From: Ktedonobacteria bacterium
Lineage (GTDB): Bacteria > Chloroflexota > Ktedonobacteria > Ktedonobacterales > JACDGC01
Direction: 5' to 3'
NCBI GenBank assembly: GCA_027459785.1
Contig: DAIDGU010000071.1
Span: 1 to 64,000 of the forward strand
DNA: 64,000 nt
The notes beneath the pieces were generated by a model, which saw nothing but the letters and a program-made list of their open reading frames with translations, did not search any database and was not told the origin of the DNA. Numbering within the stretch: position 1 is the stretch's first letter; each line of letters starts with the position of its first letter. Positions 45,242 to 54,259 of this stretch are shown in pieces. A program made the position numbers and the translations under genes.

Positions 45242-45769
45242 CTAGGTCAGGCCGAGCGCGTCGGCGAAGCGGTTGAGGTAGTTGATGAAGCCGATCAGCG
45301 CCGTCAGTTCCACGATGGCGTCATCCGCGAAGTGGTCCTGCAACTCACTCCACAGGCGTTCGTCCAGGTCGCCCGCCGCCGTCGTCACCCGTTCGGCATA
45401 GCGAATGGCGATCAGTTGCGCGGGGGTGAATCGGGCGCGGTGCTGGTCGATATGATAGAGCGCGTCCAACAGATCGGGCGCGACACCGAGCCGCTCTGCC
45501 AGAGCGGACTGCGTGCGCATTCAATAGACACAGTGGTTGACCTGGGCCACGCGCACGGCCACCAGGGCTTTCAGGTCTGCTGGCACCGCGCCGTCGGCCA
45601 TCAGGGCGCGCAGATGCGCGAGTGCCGTGCGCATGAGCGCCGGGCGCTGGGCCAGCGCCTGAAAGAGCGCCACATCCGCGCCGGGGGCCGGCGCGGCTGC
45701 CAGATCGCTCAGGGCCGCGCGGTCTTCCGGATCGAGATCATCGAAGGCGATGAGAGGAACACGAGGCAT
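45242..45769 (-). CDS. AhpD/CMD-family protein, candidate selenoprotein (CxxU)
   Basis: Read straight through TGA at 45521-45523, the gene gives a 175-residue carboxymuconolactone decarboxylase/AhpD-family protein. The N-terminal part ends VAVRVAQVNHCVY; the next codon is TGA where family members have the second Cys of the redox CxxC; then MRTQSALAERLGVAPDLL and the typical FTPAQLIAIRYAE and IVELTALIGFINYLNRFADA continue in the same frame. A hairpin of SECIS type follows the TGA. The likely product is a CxxU peroxidase-like redox enzyme. The alternative is a nonsense mutation. The usual His four residues after the second Cys is Gln here. The start at 45769 follows AGGAAGG. Confidence 0.65.
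45491..45507 (-). promoter_or_regulatory. SECIS-like hairpin after in-frame TGA
   Basis: On the coding strand, 13 bases after the TGA, CCGCTC pairs with GAGCGG around the loop TGGCA. The loop G residues are 21-22 bases from the TGA. A bulged lower stem (GCG/CGC, AC/GT) begins close to the TGA. Bacterial SECIS elements are defined by such spacing and a G near the start of the loop. Confidence 0.5.
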
Positions 45770-45781
45770 CGACAAGCCTTC

Positions 45782-46456
45782 CTAGCGTTTGCGTTGCTTG
45801 CGGGCCTGGGCGCGCAGTTGCGCCCGCACCTGATCGTACAGGTCGTCGTTTTCGCCCGCATCGTTCGCCGCAGCTTGCTTGGCTTTCGCATTCGTGGCCG
45901 CGGTCGTGGTCGCCAGTTTGCTGGTGCTGGTCGGTTTGCCCACCGTGGCGACTTTATTCATCGCGTTCACCTTGCCGGCACCCGCGCTTTTCACCGGCAC
46001 GCTGCCCTTCGCCAGGGCGCTGCCACCCTTGGGCGACCGGCTGGCGGCGAGCGTGGCATTCTGCGCCTTCAGCTCCGCGCTGGACGGCAACACCTTAAAC
46101 TTATACAGCCCCCACAGCAGCCCAACCAGCAGGGCGATGAAGAGCAGCGTCATGATATTGACGGGGCCGAACGGCAGCTTGAACAGCACCGTCTTGGACA
46201 AGGCATTATGGAAGACCTTGACATCTAAAATCGCCAGGACGATCTGAAACAGATACGAGGCGAACAGGTAGATCATCATGCCCATGAAGAAGCGGCCCAT
46301 GCCCACTTTCGGGCGCGCGGGCGCGGCGGGAGCCATACCACCCTTTTTCGCCGCCGGAGCGAGGGCTTTGCCCCCCAGCGTTTTCGACGTGGTCGGCGTT
46401 TTAGATGCGGCGCTCCCCAGGTTCGTTGTGGTGCGCGCTTTCGCAGCAGTTGCCAT
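45782..46456 (-). CDS. Ala/Lys-rich membrane protein of unknown function
   Basis: A 224-residue protein. A basic, low-complexity N-terminal tail (about 50 residues) is followed by two membrane helices (GMMIYLFASYLFQIVLAIL; IMTLLFIALLVGLLWGLY) and a long basic, Ala-rich C-terminal tail ending in RAQLRAQARKQRKR. Both ends should be cytoplasmic. The family is not recognised. Start at 46456 (AGAGGA about 12 bases upstream) is preferred to 46495. It is the first gene of a likely operon with the AhpD-like gene 12 bases downstream. Confidence 0.6.
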   Translation of the reverse strand: MATAAKARTTTNLGSAASKTPTTSKTLGGKALAPAAKKGGMAPAAPARPKVGMGRFFMGMMIYLFASYLFQIVLAILDVKVFHNALSKTVLFKLPFGPVNIMTLLFIALLVGLLWGLYKFKVLPSSAELKAQNATLAASRSPKGGSALAKGSVPVKSAGAGKVNAMNKVATVGKPTSTSKLATTTAATNAKAKQAAANDAGENDDLYDQVRAQLRAQARKQRKR

Positions 46457-46590
46457 AATTGCTTGTGTTCCTCTCAGCCCACGTGGGCAACCCATAGCGC
46501 GACCGCCGTAGCGGGCGTGTCGCCTTCACACGCAGTATAACATCGGCGCGATGAATATTCTAGAGGGGGGCGCTTTTGGGGGATGGCAAT

Positions 46591-46626
46591 GCGGGCCGTG
46601 GCGCGGTATAGTGTGACACGGCCCGC
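46591..46626. other. 10-bp perfect hairpin in the 46.5-46.6 kb gap
   Basis: GCGGGCCGTG (46591-46600) pairs with CACGGCCCGC (46617-46626). It lies 9 bases past the end of the minus-strand gene at 46635 and probably marks its 3' end, although no T run follows. Confidence 0.6.
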
Positions 46627-46634
46627 TGGCTAGG

Positions 46635-47795
46635 TTAGGAGTTGTTGACGATGCTGACGGCGTCAACGTTGATCGGCGCGAGGCTGGCGGTCAGGGTATT
46701 TTCGATATCCTGCTTCAACTGGTTGCCTTCCGCCGTCAACTGCGGGTCAGTGGTGTTGGCGGCCTGGGTCATCGCCGCGTTGACAAATTGGTCGAAGCCG
46801 ACACCTAACACCACGTAAAAAATCGCGGTCACTTGAGCGGCGGCGCTGGCTGAAACGCCGGTCGGCAACGTCAATTGCACTGAGCAGGCACCGAAAGGAT
46901 TGGCACAGGCTGAATATTGCGCTGCCGCCTGCAACAATGTAACGGCGTTGTACGAGGAGGGGATGTTGGCCTGGGTCAGCGCGATGACCAGCGGTTTCGC
47001 CGCCGCTGGGATCGACGTTGTCGGGGCGGCAGTGACGCCGGCCTCCACGCTCTGAATGAACTGTGCGGTGGGGATCTGCTGATTGGTGGTGGCATTCAGG
47101 AACGCGAGCGTCCCCTGCACGTCTTTGATGCACCCCGCCACGAGCGGCTGGTATTTGGGATCTGGCACGGAGAGGTTTTGCAGATTCGTCAGGTTCGTTT
47201 GCAGGTTCGCTGCGTCTTGCTGGAAGGTCTTGGCATCCGTGGCCATCGCTGTGCTAAAGGTGCCAAGCTGCGTCAAGATCTGCGTCACTGGCTCAGTCGT
47301 TGCGATCGTCGGGCTGTCGGTGATGGCTTGCTTGTAATCCGCCGTGACCTTGTTCAGCGGATTCTGGCAATTGGATTGGATGCTCTTGCCGAACGGGACG
47401 ATGACGTTATTCAAATGGTTGAGATTGTTGACACGCGGCAGCACGGTGGTGACCAGGAACGCGGCCATGCCGAGGAGCGTCACCGCGGCGATCGCCGTCG
47501 CTGCGGTGCCTTTGCGCAGCAGGCTGACGATGACGGCCACCAGCGCCAGCAGGCCGCTGACCGCGACGAGCACCACGCCCGCCGTCGCCACGGACTTGAC
47601 GCCGTCCAGTGTCGTCACGGTGAATGCCTTGCCGAAAACCAGCGCCAGCACCGGCACCGCGCCGATCACCAAGCCGGCGATGGCCAGCGCCATGCCGCCG
47701 AGATTATGGGACTTGCCTTTGGGGGCGGTCGCCGTAGTCGTCACTGGCGTTGCCGGCGTGGGCGGGGTCTCCTGGGGGGGGGGATTGTCCGACAT
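46635..47795 (-). CDS. membrane protein with Pro/Thr-rich N-terminal tail, function unknown
   Basis: A 386-residue protein starting at 47795 behind GAGAGGGA. After a Pro/Thr-rich cytoplasmic tail come three hydrophobic segments (about 33-125: MALAIAGLVIGAVPVLALVF; AGVVLVAVSGLLALVAVIV; AIAAVTLLGMAAFLVTTV) and a large, Gln/Asn/Thr-rich external domain with four Cys that could form disulfides (SNCQNP; AGCIKD; SACANPFGACS). I do not recognise the family. Confidence 0.65.
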   Translation of the reverse strand: MSDNPPPQETPPTPATPVTTTATAPKGKSHNLGGMALAIAGLVIGAVPVLALVFGKAFTVTTLDGVKSVATAGVVLVAVSGLLALVAVIVSLLRKGTAATAIAAVTLLGMAAFLVTTVLPRVNNLNHLNNVIVPFGKSIQSNCQNPLNKVTADYKQAITDSPTIATTEPVTQILTQLGTFSTAMATDAKTFQQDAANLQTNLTNLQNLSVPDPKYQPLVAGCIKDVQGTLAFLNATTNQQIPTAQFIQSVEAGVTAAPTTSIPAAAKPLVIALTQANIPSSYNAVTLLQAAAQYSACANPFGACSVQLTLPTGVSASAAAQVTAIFYVVLGVGFDQFVNAAMTQAANTTDPQLTAEGNQLKQDIENTLTASLAPINVDAVSIVNNS

Positions 47796-47937
47796 TGATG
47801 ATTCCCTCTCTCTGCCACAGCATTGTGACATGGGTGCTTCCGTGGAAGATGAAGCCAAATTACCATTCGTCTGAATGGTTGTGATACCCATTCTAGCCGC
47901 TTATGGTCAAAAGTGCAAGAGGCAAGAGGTGGCTTAA

Positions 47938-47966
47938 TTGACTGGGCGTTTTCCATATGATATCAT
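47938..47966 (+). promoter_or_regulatory. promoter of the leader-peptide / ABC exporter unit
   Basis: TTGACT (47938-47943), a 17-base spacer and TATCAT (47961-47966). Transcription would start near 47973, about 63 bases before the leader peptide ATG. Confidence 0.6.
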
Positions 47967-48035
47967 CATCCCATACACGTGATCGTCTTTGGCGCATGCT
48001 TCCCCGCGCCGCCAGTTCGGAAAGGAGGTCTAGCG

Positions 48036-48098
48036 ATGCCCCAAAAGCGCATGTCGCGCCACATCGACCTCCAGCATGTAGGTTTGGAGTTAGATTAG
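48036..48098 (+). CDS. 20-residue leader peptide
   Basis: ATG 48036 stands 6 bases after AAAGGAGGT (48021-48029), an ideal Shine-Dalgarno sequence, and reads MPQKRMSRHIDLQHVGLELD before TAG. No protein of this kind is known to me. The stop codon overlaps the left arm of a terminator-like stem, and an ABC exporter gene follows, which is the layout of a translation-controlled attenuator such as the bmrB leader of bmrCD in Bacillus. Confidence 0.55.
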   Translation: MPQKRMSRHIDLQHVGLELD

Positions 48099-48177
48099 AG
48101 GATGCGCTGAGAACGTAGACGTATGGAATAATGGTGCGTGTCATACCGTTCTCGCGTAAGCAACATATCCTCTTTTT
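48097..48177 (+). terminator. attenuator-type hairpin before the ABC exporter
   Basis: AGAGGAT (48097-48103) pairs with ATCCTCT (48167-48173), followed by TTTT. Inside, GAGAACG (48109) pairs with CGTTCTC (48147) and GTATG (48121) with CATAC (48142). The left arm starts in the leader-peptide stop codon, so a ribosome halted there would open the terminator stem. Confidence 0.55.
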
Positions 48178-48306
48178 CGGCTGCCAGAAACCACCTCTTC
48201 CCAGGCTGGCCTTGCCTTCCACGCGACCTTCCGCTCGTGCTGGTGTTCACTGTCGCGCACATCCTCACCCATTGGCCCCGCTCGCTTGTTTTTGACGCGG
48301 GGTGAA

Positions 48307-50187
48307 ATGTTCGTGTCGCTGGCAATCTACGATTGCCTGAACGCCATCATGAGGAGCGCTCCCTTGTTTTTAATCGATCCGACCGTGAAAGAACCGTCGG
48401 CACCTACACCTACTCTTCCTGGGGCAAAAACTGGCGCTGCCTCCAGCGCGGCGCGCTCGCGCGGCAAGAAGTTTTTGTCCTACTACAAACCATACCTGAG
48501 CTTGTTTGGCGCGGACATGGCCTGCGCGCTGATCGTATCGGTGGCTACACTGCTGCTCCCGTTAGGCGCGCAATATATCACCAAAACTATCCTCGAAGGC
48601 CATACGCGGCATGCGCTCAACCACATCTATCTGGCGGGCGCGCTCATGCTGGTGTTGGTCGGCGTCCGTACAGTGTGTACCCTGTTCATCGACTATCAAG
48701 GGCATATGATGGGAGCCAGGATGGAAAGCGACATGCGCCTTGAATTATTCGAGCAGTATCAAAAACTTTCATTTCGCTTTTACGATGAACAAAGAACCGG
48801 GCAACTGATGACACGGATCACCAACGATACCTTTGCGCTGGCCGAGTTATATCATCATGGTCCAGAGGATATCGTGGTTACCTGTCTGACGGCCTGCGGT
48901 GCCTTCGTCATCTTGCTAAAGATCAATGTCCCGCTGACGTTGATCATCTTCCTCTTTTTGCCAATCATGGCGGTATACGCGCTGTATTTCAATCGAAAGA
49001 TGAATCGCGCGTTACGCCGCAGCAAGGATCGGATCGGTGACATCAACGCGCAAGTGGAAGATACGCTGGCGGGCATCCGGGTGGTAAAATCATTTACCAA
49101 TGAAGATGTGGAAACGCGCAAGTTCGCCTACGCCAACGATAGTTTTCTCGCCAGCCGCAGCGACGGCTATAAAAGTGAGGCGTACTTTTCTGGCGGATTA
49201 GCAGCCTTCACTCAACTCATGACCATCGCCATCATCATCTTCGGCAGCGTCGCAATTGTTCACGCTGCCCTGGATGTCGCCGATCTCGTGACGTATTTAC
49301 TTTGTGTCGCCATCCTCATCGATCCAGTTCAGAAGCTGGTCAATTTTGGCAGACTCTACCAGGAAGGCACGACCGGCTTTAACCGGTTTATGGAGATTAT
49401 GGAGGAAGTGCCAGATCTGCAAGATGCGGCGGATGCGCTTGAACTGGCGCACGTGCGGGGGCATGTGGTGTTGCAAGATGTCAGTTTCAAGTATACAGAA
49501 AAGCAGGCTTTTGTTGTGCAGAACCTCTCGCTGGAGATACAAGCCGGCGAGTACATTGCCTTGGTCGGCTCTTCCGGCGTCGGCAAAACCACACTCTGCT
49601 CGCTTATTCCACGTTTCTACGATGTGAATGCGGGAAAAATCTTGTTCGATGGGCAGGATATCCGCGCTGTCACCTTGCGCTCACTGCGCCGGAATATCGG
49701 CATCGTCCAGCAAGATGCCTATTTGTTTGCCGGGACGGTCGCAGACAATATTCGTTACGGGAAACTCGACGCCAGCCGGCAAGAAATCATTGACGCAGCC
49801 AAACAGGCACACGCGCATGATTTTATCATGGCGCTACCGGATGGGTATGACACGGATATCGGTCAGCGTGGCGTAAAACTTTCAGGTGGCCAAAAGCAAC
49901 GGTTGAGTATCGCGCGCGTCTTCCTCAAAGATCCCCCTTTGATCATTTTTGATGAAGCGACGAGCGCGCTGGATAATGCAAGCGAGAAAGCAGTGCAGGA
50001 TTCACTGGAAAAGCTAGCTAACAACCGCACGATGCTTGTCATCGCCCATCGCTTGTCAACGATCCGCAATGCCCAAAGAATCGTGGTCCTATCTGATGCC
50101 GGGATCGCTGAACAGGGGACGCATGCGGAGTTAATCGCGTTGAATGGCGTCTACGCGAACCTATATACCATGCAATCAAAAATATGA
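48307..50187 (+). CDS. ABC transporter, fused permease-ATPase (MsbA/BmrA-type exporter)
   Basis: A half-transporter of about 626 residues: six membrane helices (about 60-340) then an ATPase with Walker A VGSSGVGKTTLCS, Q-loop, signature LSGGQKQRLSIARVFL, Walker B PLIIFDEATSALDN and the H-loop IAHRLSTI. It should work as a homodimer that exports lipids, drugs or peptides. Starts at 48286, 48307 and 48349 are possible; 48307 follows GGGGTGAA. Codon use is less GC-rich than the neighbours. It is a single gene behind a leader peptide and attenuator, which favours a drug-inducible efflux role; that is inference. Confidence 0.85.
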   Translation: MFVSLAIYDCLNAIMRSAPLFLIDPTVKEPSAPTPTLPGAKTGAASSAARSRGKKFLSYYKPYLSLFGADMACALIVSVATLLLPLGAQYITKTILEGHTRHALNHIYLAGALMLVLVGVRTVCTLFIDYQGHMMGARMESDMRLELFEQYQKLSFRFYDEQRTGQLMTRITNDTFALAELYHHGPEDIVVTCLTACGAFVILLKINVPLTLIIFLFLPIMAVYALYFNRKMNRALRRSKDRIGDINAQVEDTLAGIRVVKSFTNEDVETRKFAYANDSFLASRSDGYKSEAYFSGGLAAFTQLMTIAIIIFGSVAIVHAALDVADLVTYLLCVAILIDPVQKLVNFGRLYQEGTTGFNRFMEIMEEVPDLQDAADALELAHVRGHVVLQDVSFKYTEKQAFVVQNLSLEIQAGEYIALVGSSGVGKTTLCSLIPRFYDVNAGKILFDGQDIRAVTLRSLRRNIGIVQQDAYLFAGTVADNIRYGKLDASRQEIIDAAKQAHAHDFIMALPDGYDTDIGQRGVKLSGGQKQRLSIARVFLKDPPLIIFDEATSALDNASEKAVQDSLEKLANNRTMLVIAHRLSTIRNAQRIVVLSDAGIAEQGTHAELIALNGVYANLYTMQSKI

Positions 50188-50251
50188 GACGGGATTCGTC
50201 GGGGTGGTCAAGGAAGCCATCCTCCCAAACGTTGCGAACGCACCGGGAACA

Positions 50252-51112
50252 TCAGATCCTGGTTGCAGCCAGCCGTGCCGCGATCTGCGCCGCCGTGGGG
50301 ATGCCCGCCGTGCCGGGGGCTTGCACCACGAAGGACGCGGCAGCGTGGGCGAAGCGCGCGGCCTCCGCTGCCGCCTGGCCCTGGTGCAGCGCCACCAGCA
50401 GCGCCGTGGCGAAGCAATCGCCAGCGCCGGTCGGATCGACTTCCGCCACGGGGAAGGCGGGGATGGACTGCGGCGTGCCGTTCGTCCAGAGCGTCGCGCC
50501 CCGTGGGCCGTCCGTCAGCGCGAGGAGGGGAACGCGCGCGGCCCAGCCTTGCACGGCGGCCTGGGCATCGCGGGTGCCGGCGGCGACCGCCAGGTCTTCC
50601 ACGCTGAGGATCAGTGCCGTGAGGTGCGGGATTATCGCGTCGGCGTGGTGCCAGGGGATCGGATGGACGAGCGCGGTCGCGTCCCACGCGCGAAGCCAGC
50701 CCTGCGGCGTGGCCGCGCGTAATGGGCCGGCGCAGCCAGCGGCGACCTCCGGCGCGATCTCATCGGCGATGGGACCGAAGAGCGTGATCGGCGCGGCACG
50801 CCAGTCCGGCGGCACCGCCGCCGCTGTGATGGGCGCGGCGCGGGCGCGCAGAAATTGCTGGCGCTGGCCAGCGTGGTAACGATTCTCGAAGATCGTGGGG
50901 GTGGTGGCCGGCACTACCGCGAGCGCGACACCGGGGCTGAGCGCGGCGAACTGGGTCAGCGTCGCTTCCGGCGCGCTGGTGACGACGCCCACGCGCAACC
51001 CCAGGCGCTGCGCCAGCAGCGCGGCATACGTCACCGTGCCACCCAGGCGAAAGCTGCCGTCGGGTTGCAGATCCTGGGCGATATGGCCCACCAACACGAG
51101 ATCCGGTGGCAT
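50252..51112 (-). CDS. PfkB-family sugar kinase
   Basis: A 286-residue ribokinase-like enzyme. N-terminal DLVLVGHIAQDL and LGGTVTYAALLAQRLG form the sugar-binding part; C-terminal LTDGPRGATLW and VDPTGAGDCFATALL contain the anion hole and the catalytic Asp. The substrate is unknown; the family phosphorylates sugars and nucleosides. It is the last gene of the rpmH-yidC-jag operon, 6 bases after jag, an unusual companion. Confidence 0.85.
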   Translation of the reverse strand: MPPDLVLVGHIAQDLQPDGSFRLGGTVTYAALLAQRLGLRVGVVTSAPEATLTQFAALSPGVALAVVPATTPTIFENRYHAGQRQQFLRARAAPITAAAVPPDWRAAPITLFGPIADEIAPEVAAGCAGPLRAATPQGWLRAWDATALVHPIPWHHADAIIPHLTALILSVEDLAVAAGTRDAQAAVQGWAARVPLLALTDGPRGATLWTNGTPQSIPAFPVAEVDPTGAGDCFATALLVALHQGQAAAEAARFAHAAASFVVQAPGTAGIPTAAQIAARLAATRI

Positions 51113-51118
51113 CGGCGT

Positions 51119-52087
51119 TCAGCGTCCGGCGCGCTTGAGCGAGATGACGACGCGGCGCTGCTCGCCCTCGCCGGTACTCTGCGTCGTCACGGTGGGCAGA
51201 TCTTGCAGTGTCATATGCACGATGCGGCGCTCGTAAGGCGTCATCGGCTCCAACATCATCGACCGCTGGGTCTGCTGCACCTGCTGCGCCACGCGCAGTG
51301 CCAACGAACGCAGATTCTCGTCGCGCCGCTGGCGATAATGCTCGATATCCACCAGGACGTGGAAGCGGTCGTGCAGCTTACGATTGAGCATCAGGTTCAC
51401 GATCAGTTGCAGCGCGGCCAGTGTCTCGGCGCGGCGCCCGATGAAGATGCCCTTCATCTCCTCATCGTCGGTACGGATGTTGAGCGTCAGGGGATCGGTT
51501 TGGGCGATCTCGACGGCGACGGCCAGCCCCATGTGGCGCAGGATCGTGCGCAGGATGTCGAGCGCCTGGCGGGCGACTTCATCGGTGACGGGCGCGCCTT
51601 CGTCCTCGTCCGCTTCGTCCAGGTTGCGCGGCGCGGGGGCGGGCGTGGCCGCGTGCAAGGCGGGCTGTGTCACCGGAGGGGTCGCTAGATCCTCCTCGAA
51701 CTCCTCGTCTTCATCCTCTTCTTCGTCTTCCGCATAGACGGGCGGCGGGGCAGGTTGGGGCGGGCGAAAGGCCGATGGCACGCGCGGGGGTGGCGCGCTG
51801 GGGGGTGCGACGGGCGGCACGGCTGGCTCTTCGTCGAATTCGCCGAGCCACTGCGCAGCCATATCAGGCGTGAGGATCGCGCCAGCGGACCGTGCGGGCG
51901 GCGGAGCCGCCTTCCCGCGCTTCAACCAGACACGCACGCGCGCCTCACGCGCGCCCACGCCGCGCACCCCCCGGCTGGGTTCTTGCAACACCGCCACATC
52001 CACCTCGTCGCGCCGCCGCCCCAGACGCGCCAGCGCCTGAAGAATGGCGTCATCGATGGATTTGCCAGATGCCTCAACCGCGTCCAT
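51119..52087 (-). CDS. jag: Jag/KhpB RNA-binding protein
   Basis: A 322-residue protein with an N-terminal Jag_N domain (VEASGKSIDDAILQALARLG, RGVRGVGAREARVRVW), a long disordered middle that is Pro-rich and then very acidic (about 100-165), a KH domain (about 190-250) and a C-terminal R3H domain (RDENLRSLALRVAQQVQQTQ; MTPYERRIVHMTLQD). The linker is longer than usual. Jag/KhpB binds RNA and pairs with the YidC/SpoIIIJ insertase gene, which lies 6 bases upstream. Confidence 0.9.
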   Translation of the reverse strand: MDAVEASGKSIDDAILQALARLGRRRDEVDVAVLQEPSRGVRGVGAREARVRVWLKRGKAAPPPARSAGAILTPDMAAQWLGEFDEEPAVPPVAPPSAPPPRVPSAFRPPQPAPPPVYAEDEEEDEDEEFEEDLATPPVTQPALHAATPAPAPRNLDEADEDEGAPVTDEVARQALDILRTILRHMGLAVAVEIAQTDPLTLNIRTDDEEMKGIFIGRRAETLAALQLIVNLMLNRKLHDRFHVLVDIEHYRQRRDENLRSLALRVAQQVQQTQRSMMLEPMTPYERRIVHMTLQDLPTVTTQSTGEGEQRRVVISLKRAGR

Positions 52088-52093
52088 GTTCCC

Positions 52094-53407
52094 TTACCTG
52101 CCTTTTTTCTTGGGGCGCGTCGTGTTCGCCGTCTTGGGTTTGGGGGTGGTGCCACGGGGCGCATTCACCGTACTCGCCTTTGGCACGCGCGTCAGGGGGA
52201 CCGAGCCGTTACCGTTCGTGCCGGCCACCTGGGGGGTCGTCACCAGGCGCACGCTGTCTTTGCGGACGGCACCCTTGGTGGGTGTCGTGGGCGTGCGCGT
52301 CGTCGTCGGTCGCGTCACAGGCCGGCTGGCACCGTTGCCGGTGGTCTTGCCATTCAGCGCGCCGTTCGTGCCGTTGGTCGTGCCGTTCGTGCTGGCTGCC
52401 GTCGCGTCGGTGGGCGCGTCGGCGCGGGCAGACCGTTTCGCCAGGGGAACATCTGTGGGCGCGGGCAAGGCGCGGGCGAGCTTCGCCTTCGCGGTGCCGT
52501 TCTGTTCCGCTGGTTTCTCTTCGACCACCCGCGCGCGGTTGCGCGGCGGATTGCTGAGTGTGCTATCCACCACACTGCTGGCCACGTTCGGTTTGCCGCC
52601 AAGGCCCGCCAGGGCGGGGATGGGAATGCCTTCGAAGAGGCCGCCGAAGTTGCGCCCGTTGAAGAAGTATTGCTGCACGACGCTGAAACCCGTCGTCACG
52701 ATCCAATACATCGCCAGGCCAGCGGGGAAGCTCCACGCGATGAAAAGCGTGAAGAACGGCATGATGTATTGCATCATTTGCATCGACATCGCGTTCGGGT
52801 CCGGGCCGGCGGTCGTGCGCGGCTTGCCTTGTTGCTGCTGGCGGCGCAGCGACATGCGCAATTGCATGAAGGTCAACAAGCCCGCCAGAATCGGCATGAT
52901 GTGCGTGGGATCAGCTTTGGCCAGGTCAATCAGGAAAAAGTAAGTGTTGGGGAGATGCGTCAGGCCGAGCGGACCGAAGATCGGACGCACAAAGGGATAC
53001 AGTTGGCTGTTCAACATGGCCGGCGTCGGATTGCCCCGCAGGATCGAGTTGAACGCGCCGTACAGGCCGTAGATGAAAGGCAACTGCACTAACAGCGGCA
53101 AACAACTGGCATAGGGGTTGACTTTATTCTCTTTGTATAGTGCTTGCTGTTGCTGCATCATCACTTGCGGCTCAGCGCGATATTTGCGCTGAATCTCTTG
53201 CAATTGCGGCTGCAACTCCATCATCACCTTGCTGGAGCGCAACTGCTGGAAGACCAGCGGGATGAGCGCGCTGCGCAACAAGAGCGTCATGATCACGATC
53301 GAGAGCCAGAAGCTATGGAAGAGACCATAGATCAGCATCAAAATGTTATAGATCGGCTCTTGAAAGACATAATGAAATATGTTGCCGATATCGACGAGGA
53401 GATTCAC
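52094..53407 (-). CDS. yidC: membrane protein insertase YidC
   Basis: A 437-residue insertase of the short, Gram-positive type. Five membrane segments span about residues 1-260 and include the hydrophilic-groove region with Arg (MTLLLRSALIPLVFQQLRSS), the cytoplasmic coiled hairpin (LQPQLQEIQRKYRAEP) and IPALAGLGG. No large periplasmic P1 domain is present. About 165 C-terminal residues form a basic Thr/Asn/Pro-rich tail (for example NGTTNGTNGALNGK), much longer than usual, which could bind ribosomes. Confidence 0.94.
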   Translation of the reverse strand: MNLLVDIGNIFHYVFQEPIYNILMLIYGLFHSFWLSIVIMTLLLRSALIPLVFQQLRSSKVMMELQPQLQEIQRKYRAEPQVMMQQQQALYKENKVNPYASCLPLLVQLPFIYGLYGAFNSILRGNPTPAMLNSQLYPFVRPIFGPLGLTHLPNTYFFLIDLAKADPTHIMPILAGLLTFMQLRMSLRRQQQQGKPRTTAGPDPNAMSMQMMQYIMPFFTLFIAWSFPAGLAMYWIVTTGFSVVQQYFFNGRNFGGLFEGIPIPALAGLGGKPNVASSVVDSTLSNPPRNRARVVEEKPAEQNGTAKAKLARALPAPTDVPLAKRSARADAPTDATAASTNGTTNGTNGALNGKTTGNGASRPVTRPTTTRTPTTPTKGAVRKDSVRLVTTPQVAGTNGNGSVPLTRVPKASTVNAPRGTTPKPKTANTTRPKKKGR

Positions 53408-53475
53408 GGGAGGCCTCCCAGGTGGCGGTGCCGTTGTGGCGAGATGCGCTCAGCGAGCGTTGGGTATGCTGCGGG

Positions 53476-53688
53476 TCAGGGTACCGGATCGTACAGATTG
53501 CCGTGATAAAACGGATGACACCGCCCAATGCGTTTGAGTGCCATCCAACCGCCGCGCCACAACCCATACCGGTCAATCGCTTCATAGCCATACTGCGAAC
53601 AGGACGGCGTGAACCGGCACGATGAAGGCATCAACAGCGAGAAGGTGTGCTGGTAGATTCTAATCAACCCCAGACCAAGGTATTTCAT
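53476..53688 (-). CDS. yidD: membrane protein insertion efficiency factor YidD
   Basis: A 70-residue YidD with the family pattern [30 protein letters not shown] and the C-terminal [13 protein letters not shown]. Start at 53688 follows GGAGGG, and the ATG overlaps the rnpA stop (ATGA). It assists YidC. Confidence 0.93.
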   Translation of the reverse strand: MKYLGLGLIRIYQHTFSLLMPSSCRFTPSCSQYGYEAIDRYGLWRGGWMALKRIGRCHPFYHGNLYDPVP

Positions 53689-54116
53689 GTGATCCCTCCT
53701 TGGGGATCGGCGGGCGGCGAACCGTGGGATGCGGCTACGAAACCTTCGGGTGCGCCGGTGCGGGATGAGACAGGGTGCCAAAGTTTCGCGCGACGGAGCA
53801 ATTGGCGTACTTCGCCCTCAAGCGTGGCGAAGGCGGTGCCAGCGGCGGCGGCTTTCGCGGTGATGACGACGGCATAGCCAGGCGCGATTTCCGGCGACAC
53901 CGCTTGGACGATGGCGCGCAGGCGGCGCTTGACCAGATTGCGCGTGACCGCGTTGCCCACCCGCTTGCCCACGACGAAGCCGTACTGGTTGTGCGGCAAC
54001 GCATTGGGCCGCCAGCCGAGCAGCAGCGTGGCGCTATGCACCGTGCGCCCGTGGGCGCGCACCGCCGCGAAGTCGCGCGGTGATCGCAAGCGCACCGCCC
54101 GCCGTAGCCCTGGCAC
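53685..54116 (-). CDS. rnpA: ribonuclease P protein component
   Basis: A 143-residue RnpA with [20 protein letters not shown] and the RNA-binding core [20 protein letters not shown]. RNase P trims the 5' ends of tRNA precursors. The C terminus is about 25 residues longer than usual and carries the yidD ribosome site. It starts 5 bases after rpmH. Confidence 0.94.
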   Translation of the reverse strand: MPGLRRAVRLRSPRDFAAVRAHGRTVHSATLLLGWRPNALPHNQYGFVVGKRVGNAVTRNLVKRRLRAIVQAVSPEIAPGYAVVITAKAAAAGTAFATLEGEVRQLLRRAKLWHPVSSRTGAPEGFVAASHGSPPADPQGGIT

Positions 54117-54121
54117 GCCGA

Positions 54122-54259
54122 TTAATCGACGGTCAAGCGCGCGCGGCCCTTCGCGCGCCGCGACTTCAAGACGCGCCGGCCATTACGCGTGCTCATGCGC
54201 TTGAGGAAGCCGTGGGTGCGCAACCGGGGGATGCGCTTCGGCTGATAGGTTCGTTTCAT
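54122..54259 (-). CDS. rpmH: 50S ribosomal protein L34
   Basis: A 45-residue L34: [20 protein letters not shown], then [20 protein letters not shown]. It leads the operon rpmH-rnpA-yidD-yidC-jag. The start fits the family length, and a leader of about 108 bases separates it from the promoter. Confidence 0.97.
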   Translation of the reverse strand: MKRTYQPKRIPRLRTHGFLKRMSTRNGRRVLKSRRAKGRARLTVD

